Assembly (NCBI GenBank): GCA_023260815.1
Contig: JALQUE010000318.1
Location: 1-7,003 of the forward strand
Source: Roseovarius sp.
GTDB taxonomy: Bacteria > Pseudomonadota > Alphaproteobacteria > Rhodobacterales > Rhodobacteraceae
Length of the DNA stretch: 7,003 nt
Reading direction: 5' to 3'
Numbering within the stretch: the first letter of the stretch is position 1; every line of letters begins with the position of its first letter. The notes under the pieces are model-generated. The model had not been told where the DNA came from. It was given only the letters and a program-made list of their open reading frames with translations, and ran no database searches. Below, in pieces: positions 1 to 4,826 of this stretch. The position numbers were made by a program, and so were the translations under genes.

Positions 1-138
1 GAGCCCCGCATCGTCCATCTGTTTTTTGACTTTTGCCAGATTCAGTCCCTCGATGGTTTCCCGCCAAATCGAAATGCCACCGATTTCACGGCGTGCGTAC
101 TCCTCGATGCACTGTTGCATCGACCACGGGCGTGTGGT
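1..138 (-). pseudogene. sugar-phosphate isomerase/epimerase-like fragment
   Basis: The last 44 to 46 codons before the left edge continue the same frame: TTRPWSMQQCIEEYARREIG, then GISIWRETIEG and a stretch ending KKQMDDAGL. This resembles the N-terminus of TIM-barrel sugar-phosphate isomerases/epimerases (xylose-isomerase-like family), which often begin with a short strand, a TRPW or TKPW-type motif, then a helix and a GISxWRE strand. No active-site residues are covered, so this is a fold-level guess. The piece belongs to neither SoxZ nor DnaK. By hand count its GC (about 53 percent) is lower than that of the soxZ part (about 58 percent), but the stretch is short. Confidence 0.45.
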
Positions 139-366
139 GAAGGTTTCACTTCGCTTGGTCGGAATAGCGGTGTTGCGCTCGATCAGCTTGGTCATGATGC
201 CACCCTTGGTCTCGATTCCAAGGCTCAAAGGGGTGACGTCGATCAGCAGAACGTCCTTGCGCTGACCCGATTCCATCTTGTGGCTGATCAGGGTCTTGAG
301 AACCACAACCTCACCAGCCGAAGCCGATTTCGGAGCTTTCACGCGGGGGCGTACACCTTCTGCCAT
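1..366 (-). CDS. soxZ: SoxZ N-terminus in a chimeric open frame (partial)
   Basis: The frame starts at the ATG at 366-364 and stays open to the left edge (122 codons, no stop). Residues 1-38 read as the N-terminus of SoxZ, the partner of SoxY in the sulfur-carrying SoxYZ complex of the periplasm: it begins MAEGVRPRVKAPKSA, followed by the SoxZ-typical LKTLISHKMESGQRKD. A normal SoxZ is about 110 residues and should continue with a beta-sandwich core, which is absent. Instead residues 39-78 are DnaK-like and residues 79-122 resemble a sugar-phosphate isomerase. The start is well supported: an AAGGAG site lies about 8 bases upstream, and soxY ends 25 bases before it, the normal soxYZ arrangement. 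Only about one third of SoxZ is present, so this product could not work as a sulfur carrier. I infer a chimeric sequence end; the identification of the SoxZ part itself is firm. Confidence 0.8.
   Translation of the reverse strand, partial: MAEGVRPRVKAPKSASAGEVVVLKTLISHKMESGQRKDVLLIDVTPLSLGIETKGGIMTKLIERNTAIPTKRSETFTTRPWSMQQCIEEYARREIGGISIWRETIEGLNLAKVKKQMDDAGL
133..252 (-). pseudogene. DnaK internal fragment, actinobacterial type
   Basis: About 40 codons in frame with the soxZ start match the highly conserved segment of the Hsp70 chaperone DnaK that begins the substrate-binding domain: VLLIDVTPLSLGIETKGG, then a stretch ending in IERNTAIPTKRSETFTT. The lysine in GIETKGG, IERNT and KRSETFTT are, as I recall the family, typical of actinobacterial DnaK. 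Alphaproteobacterial DnaK usually reads GIETLGGVFTRLIDRNT and KKSQVFST. The ATPase domain before it and the rest of the substrate domain after it are missing. It is therefore not a gene here, but a fragment spliced between SoxZ and another protein. The exact borders are uncertain by a few codons. Confidence 0.78.
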
Positions 367-391
367 CTGTCTGTCTCCTTCTCGATCTCGT

Positions 392-811
392 TCAGCCGCC
401 GCAGCCGCCGATGGTGACTTTCACGTTCTTCTGCGCCTTGGCAAAGCTGCCATCGGCCATCTTGGCCACGGCGATCACGTCCTGTGTGCCAGCCAGACGA
501 ATGCGGGTCTTGGCACGCTGCGCCCCGGCCAACGGGCCGAAGTTGAACGTGGCCACACCCGGCGTCGGGTTGCCGGCGGCCAGCACCAGAATTGCCGTCG
601 CGCCATCGGCGCCAACCTCGATCGGAACGGTGTTGCCGTTCTCGGCGATCTCGGGGGCGTCCAGATCGACGCCGCTATCGGCCACCGAAGCACCGCCGGT
701 AAAAGCGTTGATTGCGTCATCCACGGCCGAGGCCATGGCGGGCATCGGAAGGGCGACGGCAACCGCCGTTGCACCACCGATGACCAGGGTTTCGCGTCGT
801 GTGAAATCCAT
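392..811 (-). CDS. soxY: SoxY, sulfur-carrier subunit of the Sox system
   Basis: SoxY carries sulfur intermediates as adducts on its C-terminal cysteine while the periplasmic Sox enzymes process them; it works as a heterodimer with SoxZ. The protein (139 residues) opens with a twin-arginine signal, DFTRRETLVIGG, then a hydrophobic stretch and an AMASA cleavage region, so it is exported folded by Tat. A single Ig-like domain follows, and the protein ends in the family hallmark GGCGG, whose cysteine is residue 137. Length and both ends are normal. Two ATGs lie six bases apart (817 and 811). I chose 811 because AAGGAG at 818-823 abuts the first ATG but sits six bases from the second; starting at 817 would add only two residues. 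It lies 22 bases after soxX and 25 before soxZ, and is probably co-transcribed with both. Confidence 0.96.
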   Translation of the reverse strand: MDFTRRETLVIGGATAVAVALPMPAMASAVDDAINAFTGGASVADSGVDLDAPEIAENGNTVPIEVGADGATAILVLAAGNPTPGVATFNFGPLAGAQRAKTRIRLAGTQDVIAVAKMADGSFAKAQKNVKVTIGGCGG

Positions 812-817
812 CTTCAT

Positions 818-823
818 CTCCTT
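818..823 (-). promoter_or_regulatory. ribosome-binding site deciding the soxY start
   Basis: AAGGAG on the minus strand touches the ATG at 817 with no spacer, but is six bases from the in-frame ATG at 811. Normal Shine-Dalgarno spacing therefore favours the start at 811. Confidence 0.7.
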
Positions 824-833
824 GGATAAAAGG

Positions 834-1313
834 TCACTGGTCCTTGAGGGTCACAAGGAACGCGACCACATCTTCAATCTGCTGGGCCGTCAGCAACGGA
901 TCCAGCGCGCCTTCCGCCGCTTTGCCGGTATAGGCATTGCCCGGACGGACGAAATCATCGACCCTGTAGTAGGACGGCATCATCGTGCCGGGATAGGTCT
1001 TCTTGGCGTCACTCACGATGCCGCGAAGCTCGGCTTCGTTCCAGCGATCGCCGACACCGTCCAGCATCGGACCGATATTGCCCTGGAAGGGAACATCCGG
1101 CAGCGCCGATATCTGGTGACACGCCACGCAATTGCCAAGCGACCGCTTGCTCAGAACCTCGGCGCCCTTTGCAGGATCACCGGCCTCACCCGTCAGTGAC
1201 GCGGTAACGGCACCGTAGTCGTCGTACTGGACATCTCCCGGTGCGACTGGTTCGGCAAACGCGGACCCGGCGGCAAGTACGCTTGCGGCCAGAATTGTAG
1301 TTGAAAGCTTCAT
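834..1313 (-). CDS. soxX: SoxX, c-type cytochrome of the SoxXA complex
   Basis: SoxX is the small cytochrome subunit of SoxXA, the periplasmic enzyme that oxidatively joins thiosulfate to the SoxY cysteine and passes electrons to the respiratory chain. The 159-residue product has a Sec signal peptide (residues 1-20, cleaved after SAFA). It has one heme-binding motif, NCVACHQI, with Cys62, Cys65 and His66. Met112 in GTMMPSYY is the likely second axial heme ligand, and the protein ends in a cytochrome-c helix (IEDVVAFLVTL). The ATG at 1313 was chosen because the signal peptide begins exactly there and GGGAGGAG lies just upstream; the frame is open farther (to 1385) but that extension has no signal-like sequence. 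The usual partner soxA should follow soxZ and is not in the window. The 136-base gap to soxW carries its own likely promoter and operator. Confidence 0.96.
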   Translation of the reverse strand: MKLSTTILAASVLAAGSAFAEPVAPGDVQYDDYGAVTASLTGEAGDPAKGAEVLSKRSLGNCVACHQISALPDVPFQGNIGPMLDGVGDRWNEAELRGIVSDAKKTYPGTMMPSYYRVDDFVRPGNAYTGKAAEGALDPLLTAQQIEDVVAFLVTLKDQ

Positions 1314-1359
1314 GTCTCCTCCCATGGCTACCGTATTCTCCGATTGGATAGCTCGGTAT

Positions 1360-1389
1360 ACAATAGGCCACCACCCGGTCTCCACGCAA
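1360..1389 (-). promoter_or_regulatory. possible soxX promoter
   Basis: On the minus strand TTGCGT (1384-1389) and TATTGT (1360-1365) stand 18 bases apart, 47 to 76 bases upstream of the soxX ATG. The match to a sigma-70-type promoter is only moderate. The support is its place: right beside the inverted repeat at 1394-1413, in a gap where a separate soxX promoter is known in related sox clusters. Confidence 0.35.
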
Positions 1390-1393
1390 CAAC

Positions 1394-1413
1394 AAATTCA
1401 CGTTTGTGAATTT
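1394..1413. promoter_or_regulatory. inverted repeat, probable SoxR operator in the soxW-soxX gap
   Basis: The sequence AAATTCACGTTTGTGAATTT is a perfect 8-base inverted repeat around a 4-base centre. It contains ATTC-N8-GAAT, which as I recall is the operator form reported for SqrR of Rhodobacter capsulatus, a close relative of the SoxR encoded here. In Paracoccus and Pseudaminobacter SoxR binds the soxW-soxX gap. The repeat abuts the proposed soxX -35 element, so a bound repressor could block RNA polymerase. A terminator is unlikely because the arms are AT-rich. The symmetry is certain; SoxR binding is inferred. Confidence 0.72.
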
Positions 1414-1449
1414 TTTGGCCAGCCTCCCTGCCCTGCTTCAGCCCCGCAA

Positions 1450-2043
1450 TCAGTTCTGCCCGGCGGCGCGTTCCTGAATGCGGCGGGCATGATAGCGCTG
1501 AAAATCTTCCCCGTTTTCCAGCGCATAGCGCTTCTCATTGACCCATGTGTACATATCCAGCGTCGTGCCCTTCTGGAACGCACCCGGCATGATCGCCACC
1601 GCCGAGTCCTTGGCGGATGCCCCCTCTGGCACCTCTTCGGGCAGGAAGATCACGGTCGGGGTGAACAGAATCCCCCATTTGCGCAACATGTCCTTTTCCG
1701 GCAGCGATTCTCCGTCGAAATCGGTCACCTCCCGGTCGCCATGCAGGTTCAGCTGCACGACAAAGTAATTCTCTTCGATGTAGCTGGCGATTTCGGGGAC
1801 CGGATACACCTCCTCGTGCATCTTCTTGCAATAGATGCAGCCGCGCTGCTCGATCATCACCGCCATGCGCTTGCCCTCGGCGGTGGCCTCCTCAAGGTCC
1901 TCTCTCAAATAGAGGAACGTCTCGCGCATCCATGCCGCCTTGTGCAGCCCGTCATCGCCGACATCGGCGGCCCATCCCGGCGCCGCCACACCGCCCAACA
2001 TCATGGCCAACGCCATCACAGCCGCCCGTGCATAGTGTTTCAT
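1450..2043 (-). CDS. soxW: SoxW, periplasmic thioredoxin
   Basis: SoxW is a periplasmic thioredoxin that takes electrons from the membrane protein SoxV. In Paracoccus it is reported to be dispensable for thiosulfate oxidation. The 197-residue product has a signal peptide (about residues 1-26, ending PGWAA). Its thioredoxin-like domain has the active site GCIYCKKM (Cys69 and Cys72) and the cis-proline loop FTPTVIF. The ATG at 2043 is preferred because GGGAGG (2049-2054) lies five bases before it and the signal peptide starts there; a GTG at 2067 would add eight residues and hide the signal. It follows soxV by 31 bases and is probably co-transcribed with it. The family also resembles SoxS and other DsbC/DsbD-partner thioredoxins, but its position directly after soxV settles the name. 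Confidence 0.92.
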   Translation of the reverse strand: MKHYARAAVMALAMMLGGVAAPGWAADVGDDGLHKAAWMRETFLYLREDLEEATAEGKRMAVMIEQRGCIYCKKMHEEVYPVPEIASYIEENYFVVQLNLHGDREVTDFDGESLPEKDMLRKWGILFTPTVIFLPEEVPEGASAKDSAVAIMPGAFQKGTTLDMYTWVNEKRYALENGEDFQRYHARRIQERAAGQN

Positions 2044-2047
2044 ACCG

Positions 2048-2056
2048 TCCTCCCTT
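2048..2056 (-). promoter_or_regulatory. ribosome-binding site deciding the soxW start
   Basis: AAGGGAGGA on the minus strand has its GGGAGG core five bases before the ATG at 2043, supporting that start over the GTG at 2067. Confidence 0.7.
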
Positions 2057-2074
2057 GGTTGCGTCACAGCCCCG

Positions 2075-2812
2075 TCAGCCCAGTGATTGAAAGCTCGGGA
2101 ACCACTCGATCATGTAATTGGCGATGATGTTCACCGCATTGGTGGCGATCAGAATCGCGAACACGATCAACATCGCCCCCATCACCTTTTCCACATAGAC
2201 CATATATTTGCGCTTGCTCTGGATCCACGCCAGAAACGGCCGCGCGAACAGCGCCGCCACCACGAAAGGCGCCGTCATCGCCAGCCCATACACCATCAGC
2301 AGCGCCGCGCCTTCGCTCAGGCTGCCCATGCCGCTGGCCACCATCAGGATCGCCGCCAGCGCCGGGCCGACGCAGGGCGTCCAGCCAAAGCCGAAGGCCA
2401 GCCCCATGACATAGGCGCCGATCACCGTGGTCGGCTCGGCGGTGCTTTCCATCCGCGCCTCGCGATACAGCAGCGGTATCCGCACCACCCCCAGAAAATG
2501 CAGCCCGAACAGCGCCAGAACCCCCGCCGCCACATAGCTCAGCGGATCGCGCCATTGCGCAAAGGCCTGGCCAAGCGCCGTCGCCCCCATCCCCAGCAGG
2601 ACGAAAATCGTGGTCACGCCCAGCGCAAACATCACCGCCGAGATCACAAGCCGCTTCTGCGCCCCCGGCGCAATCGCCCCATCGCCCCGCAATTCGGTCA
2701 TCGACAGACCGGCCATATAACACAGGTAAAACGGCACCATCGGCAGAATGCACGGTGTGAAAAACGAAAGAAGCCCCGCAAGTGCTGCGCCCGCATAGGA
2801 AATTTCAAACAT
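2075..2812 (-). CDS. soxV: SoxV, CcdA/DsbD-type membrane thiol transporter
   Basis: SoxV moves reducing equivalents from cytoplasmic thioredoxin across the inner membrane to periplasmic partners such as SoxW, and is required for a working Sox system. The 245-residue product is a CcdA-type protein with about six membrane segments. The two redox cysteines sit in pseudo-symmetric motifs: FFTPCILP (Cys21) and GWTPCVGP (Cys147), each followed by a hydrophobic helix. Length is typical of the family. The ATG at 2812 was chosen because AAGGAG (2821-2826) lies eight bases upstream and the first membrane helix begins soon after. The frame stays open to 2863, but that extension would run through the operator palindromes. 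It is the first gene of the minus-strand sox unit, divergent from soxS. Confidence 0.95.
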   Translation of the reverse strand: MFEISYAGAALAGLLSFFTPCILPMVPFYLCYMAGLSMTELRGDGAIAPGAQKRLVISAVMFALGVTTIFVLLGMGATALGQAFAQWRDPLSYVAAGVLALFGLHFLGVVRIPLLYREARMESTAEPTTVIGAYVMGLAFGFGWTPCVGPALAAILMVASGMGSLSEGAALLMVYGLAMTAPFVVAALFARPFLAWIQSKRKYMVYVEKVMGAMLIVFAILIATNAVNIIANYMIEWFPSFQSLG

Positions 2813-2820
2813 CCGCGAAG

Positions 2821-2826
2821 CTCCTT
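2821..2826 (-). promoter_or_regulatory. ribosome-binding site deciding the soxV start
   Basis: AAGGAG lies eight bases before the ATG at 2812 and fixes that start over the in-frame ATGs upstream. Confidence 0.75.
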
Positions 2827-2827
2827 G

Positions 2828-2844
2828 TGAATATGACATATTCA
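2828..2844. promoter_or_regulatory. palindrome, probable SoxR operator proximal to soxV
   Basis: TGAATATGACATATTCA is a perfect 8-1-8 palindrome, seven bases from the second palindrome at 2851-2868. It lies just downstream of the proposed soxV -10 box, near the expected transcription start, where a bound repressor would block initiation. SoxR is known to bind the soxS-soxV gap in related clusters. Its half-sites contain GAAT and ATTC, like the 1394-1413 repeat but in the opposite order, so sharing one recognition rule is not certain. Confidence 0.65.
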
Positions 2845-2873
2845 AATTAAGTTGTATGTGCATACAACGTCAA
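2845..2873 (-). promoter_or_regulatory. probable soxV promoter
   Basis: On the minus strand TTGACG (2868-2873, five of six to the -35 consensus) stands 17 bases from TTAATT (2845-2850); an 18-base spacer would give TAATTT. Transcription would begin near 2837, leaving a leader of about 25 bases. The palindrome at 2851-2868 fills the spacer between the two boxes, a classic repressor-site position. A facing plus-strand promoter for soxS (TTGTGA at 2825-2830, TAAGTT at 2848-2853) is possible but weak. Confidence 0.5.
2851..2868. promoter_or_regulatory. palindrome, probable SoxR operator within the soxV promoter
   Basis: GTTGTATGTGCATACAAC is a perfect 8-2-8 palindrome. Together with the palindrome at 2828-2844 it forms a two-site operator in the divergent soxS-soxV gap; the two share the core TATG-N(1-2)-CATA. 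Two adjacent sites fit the cooperative SoxR binding described for Pseudaminobacter. An ATG at 2856 inside it is in frame with soxS but has no ribosome-binding site and is not a credible start. Confidence 0.65.
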
Positions 2874-2885
2874 TCGGTGTTCTCC

Positions 2886-3266
2886 ATGATCGCTCGTCTC
2901 ATCGCCACCGTTCTTGCCGCAACATGGCTGCTTCAGGCCGTGGCCGCACAGGCGGTCGAATTGATCATGGTCGAACAGGCCGGCTGCTATCATTGCACCG
3001 AATGGAAAAAGACCATCGGCCCGATCTATCCCAAGACACCCGAAGGCGCCTATGCGCCCCTGCGCATGGTGTCGCGCGCCGATGCACCGCCTGCGGGCGT
3101 GACCTTTGCCCGCCCCGTCAACTTCACCCCGACCTTCGTCCTGATCGAAGACGGTCAGGAACTGGCCCGCATCGAAGGCCACCCCGGCGAGGATTTCTTC
3201 TGGGGGTTGCTTGAGATGATGCTGCGTCAACATACCGATTTTGCAGACCCGGTAAAAACGAATTAA
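2886..3266 (+). CDS. soxS: SoxS, periplasmic thioredoxin-like protein
   Basis: This is sulfur-oxidation SoxS, not the superoxide-response regulator of the same name. In Paracoccus it is a periplasmic thiol-disulfide protein that reactivates SoxYZ. The 126-residue product has a signal peptide (residues 1-23, ending VAAQA), then the active site AGCYHCTEW with Cys34 and Cys37. The cis-proline loop NFTPTFVL and the C-terminal EGHPGEDFFWGLLEMML helix are typical of SoxS. The ATG at 2886 was chosen because the signal peptide begins there. No clear Shine-Dalgarno precedes it, so translation may be weak or use a near-leaderless message. It is the first gene of the plus-strand soxS-soxR-soxT unit, divergent from soxV, with the two palindromes between them. 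Confidence 0.93.
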   Translation: MIARLIATVLAATWLLQAVAAQAVELIMVEQAGCYHCTEWKKTIGPIYPKTPEGAYAPLRMVSRADAPPAGVTFARPVNFTPTFVLIEDGQELARIEGHPGEDFFWGLLEMMLRQHTDFADPVKTN

Positions 3267-3304
3267 ATTGCGCCCGGCCTGCAAGGCGAGGCGCTTTATA
3301 AAAG

Positions 3305-3673
3305 ATGGACATGCGAACGATGGCTCTTCCGGTGTTTGACAACTCCCTCAGCGAGGCCGAGATGGACCGCATGGTCGAGAACGCGACCAACGCCTCCAAC
3401 TTCCTCAAGGCAATCAGTCACGAAGGCCGGCTGATGATCCTGTGCCATCTGGTTTCGGGCGAAAAATCCGTGACCGAACTCGAAGACCTGCTGTCGGCGC
3501 GACAGGCCGCTGTCTCTCAGCAATTGTCACGCCTGCGCCTCGAAGGTCTGGTCGTGCCACGCCGCGACGGCAAGACGATCTTTTACCGCCTCGCGGATGA
3601 ACGGCCCCGCCGCGTCCTTGAACTTGTGTATGAATTGTTTTGCGCGCAGGATGCAGGACCGGAACGGCCTTGA
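3305..3673 (+). CDS. soxR: SoxR, ArsR-family repressor of the sox genes
   Basis: This is an ArsR-type winged-helix repressor of 122 residues, unrelated to the MerR-type SoxR of enteric bacteria. It has a long N-terminal helix region (about 16-50), a DNA-reading helix around QAAVSQQLSRLRLEGLV (67-83), the wing RRDGKTIFYRL (86-96) and a C-terminal dimer helix. Cys47 (RLMILCHL) and Cys113 (YELFCAQ) are 66 residues apart, the same spacing as Cys41 and Cys107 of the persulfide sensor SqrR. I infer that sulfur-dependent cross-linking of these cysteines releases it from the palindromic sites at 1394-1413, 2828-2844 and 2851-2868. The start is uncertain: ATGs at 3305, 3311 and 3320 are in frame and none has a good ribosome-binding site. 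It lies 38 bases after soxS. Confidence 0.93.
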   Translation: MDMRTMALPVFDNSLSEAEMDRMVENATNASNFLKAISHEGRLMILCHLVSGEKSVTELEDLLSARQAAVSQQLSRLRLEGLVVPRRDGKTIFYRLADERPRRVLELVYELFCAQDAGPERP

Positions 3674-3709
3674 CGGACCGGCAGATATCGGCAGGCAAGG
3701 GACCGCACC

Positions 3710-4765
3710 ATGGGTGATTTGCTCGGCGACAACATACTGGTGGCCCTTGTCGGCCTCGCCTCGGGCATTCTGCTGGGCCTGGCTGCCCGACTGGGCCGGT
3801 TCTGCACGATGGGCGCGATCGAGGATATGCTCTATGGCGGCTCCTCGGTGCGGATGCGGATGTGGATCCTCGCCATCGGCATCGCCGTCATGGGCACCTT
3901 CGCCCTGTCGGGCGCGGGACTGATGCAGACCGAGCGCTCGTTCTATCTCTCGATCCACTGGATGCCCCTGGCCTCGATCCTCGGCGGGCTGATGTTCGGC
4001 TATGGCATGGCGCTGGCGGGCAACTGCGGATATGGCTGCATCGCCCGGCTGGGCGGCGGCGATTTCCGCGCCTTCGTGATCGTCGTGGTCATGGGCATAT
4101 CGGCCTATGTGGTGCTGCATGGGCCCTTGGCCTATCTGCGCAACTGGGCCTTCATGCAACAGGACGTGACCGGTCTGCCGCCGGGACTGGTGCATCTGGC
4201 CGCCAGCCACACGGGCCTGCCGCTCGCGCCGCTCGGTATCGTCATCGGGGCGCTGATCACCCTTGGCGCCCTGTCCTCGCGCGCCCTCATCACGGACCCG
4301 AAATCGATCTTCTGGGCCGTCGTCGTGGGCCTTGCGATCACCGCCGGATGGGCTGGCAGCTACTGGGTGGCGACCACCGGCTTCACCGCCATGCCCGTCG
4401 TGTCGCACAGCTTTTCGGCCCCGGTGGGCGAAACGCTGCTCTATTTCATGACCGCCTCGGCGCGGGCGCCGTCATTTGCTGTGGGCTCGGTCGCGGGCGT
4501 GGCCACGGGCGCGTTCATCGGCTCGCTCATCAAGGGCCATTTCCGGTGGGAGGCCTGCGAAGACCCCCGAGAACTGCGCCGCCAGATGACCGGGGCCGCG
4601 ATCATGGGCGCGGGCGCCGTGCTGGCGATGGGCTGCACCGTGGGCCAAGGTCTGTCGGCGTTTTCCGTGCTCGCCTATTCGGCGCCGGTCACGTTCCTTG
4701 CGATCATCGCCGGGGCCGCCCTTGGCCTGCGCCAACTGATCGAAGGCTTCCAGCCCGCCGAATGA
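3710..4765 (+). CDS. soxT: SoxT, YeeE/YedE-family sulfur transporter
   Basis: A 351-residue inner-membrane protein of the YeeE/YedE family, many members of which import thiosulfate or other sulfur species. It has about nine or ten hydrophobic segments. Three conserved cysteine motifs, typical of the family's sulfur path, are present: RLGRFCTMGA (Cys32), LAGNCGYGCIARLGGG (Cys106 and Cys110) and MGCTVGQGLSA (Cys309). It follows soxR by 36 bases on the same strand, after a weak AAGGGA. The soxS-soxR-soxT order matches the soxSRT cluster reported as essential for thiosulfate oxidation in Pseudaminobacter salicylatoxidans. Whether it carries thiosulfate, sulfite or a signal species cannot be told from the sequence; in related bacteria SoxT-type proteins have been tied to both transport and signalling. 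The family call is firm, the symbol rests on context. Confidence 0.88.
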   Translation: MGDLLGDNILVALVGLASGILLGLAARLGRFCTMGAIEDMLYGGSSVRMRMWILAIGIAVMGTFALSGAGLMQTERSFYLSIHWMPLASILGGLMFGYGMALAGNCGYGCIARLGGGDFRAFVIVVVMGISAYVVLHGPLAYLRNWAFMQQDVTGLPPGLVHLAASHTGLPLAPLGIVIGALITLGALSSRALITDPKSIFWAVVVGLAITAGWAGSYWVATTGFTAMPVVSHSFSAPVGETLLYFMTASARAPSFAVGSVAGVATGAFIGSLIKGHFRWEACEDPRELRRQMTGAAIMGAGAVLAMGCTVGQGLSAFSVLAYSAPVTFLAIIAGAALGLRQLIEGFQPAE

Positions 4766-4790
4766 CACCCGACAGCCCGGCCCTGCGCGC

Positions 4791-4807
4791 CAGCCCGTCT
4801 AGGGCTG
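4791..4807. terminator. small hairpin between convergent soxT and acyl-CoA dehydrogenase genes
   Basis: CAGCCC and GGGCTG form a perfect 6-bp GC-rich stem with a 5-base loop in the 61-base gap where two genes end facing each other. There is no following T-run on either strand, so it is at best a weak two-way terminator. Confidence 0.3.
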
Positions 4808-4826
4808 ACAAGCACGCGCCCGCCGC

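Noticed and set aside
1..366. A genuine new SoxZ-chaperone fusion protein as a novel sulfur system.
   Set aside because: The DnaK piece is an internal slice without a complete domain, a third unrelated fragment follows, and SoxZ lacks its core; a chimeric end explains this better, though it is kept as a finding to check.
2087..2830. A 247-codon plus-strand open frame opposite soxV.
   Set aside because: It is rich in Arg, His and Gln with no fold or motif, and lies exactly antisense to a well-supported membrane protein; this is the usual GC-rich antisense shadow.
3270..3282. A terminator hairpin between soxS and soxR.
   Set aside because: Only a 4-bp stem (GCCT and AGGC) is visible with no T-run, and soxR very likely shares the soxS transcript.
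2886..3673. soxRS as the superoxide-response regulators of enteric bacteria.
   Set aside because: The encoded proteins are a secreted CxxC thioredoxin-like protein and an ArsR-family repressor, not AraC- and MerR-type regulators; only the names coincide.
3527..4408. A 293-codon minus-strand open frame opposite soxR and soxT.
   Set aside because: Low-complexity, charged product (repeated Asp, His, Gly, Arg) antisense to two conserved genes; no ribosome-binding site or family resemblance.
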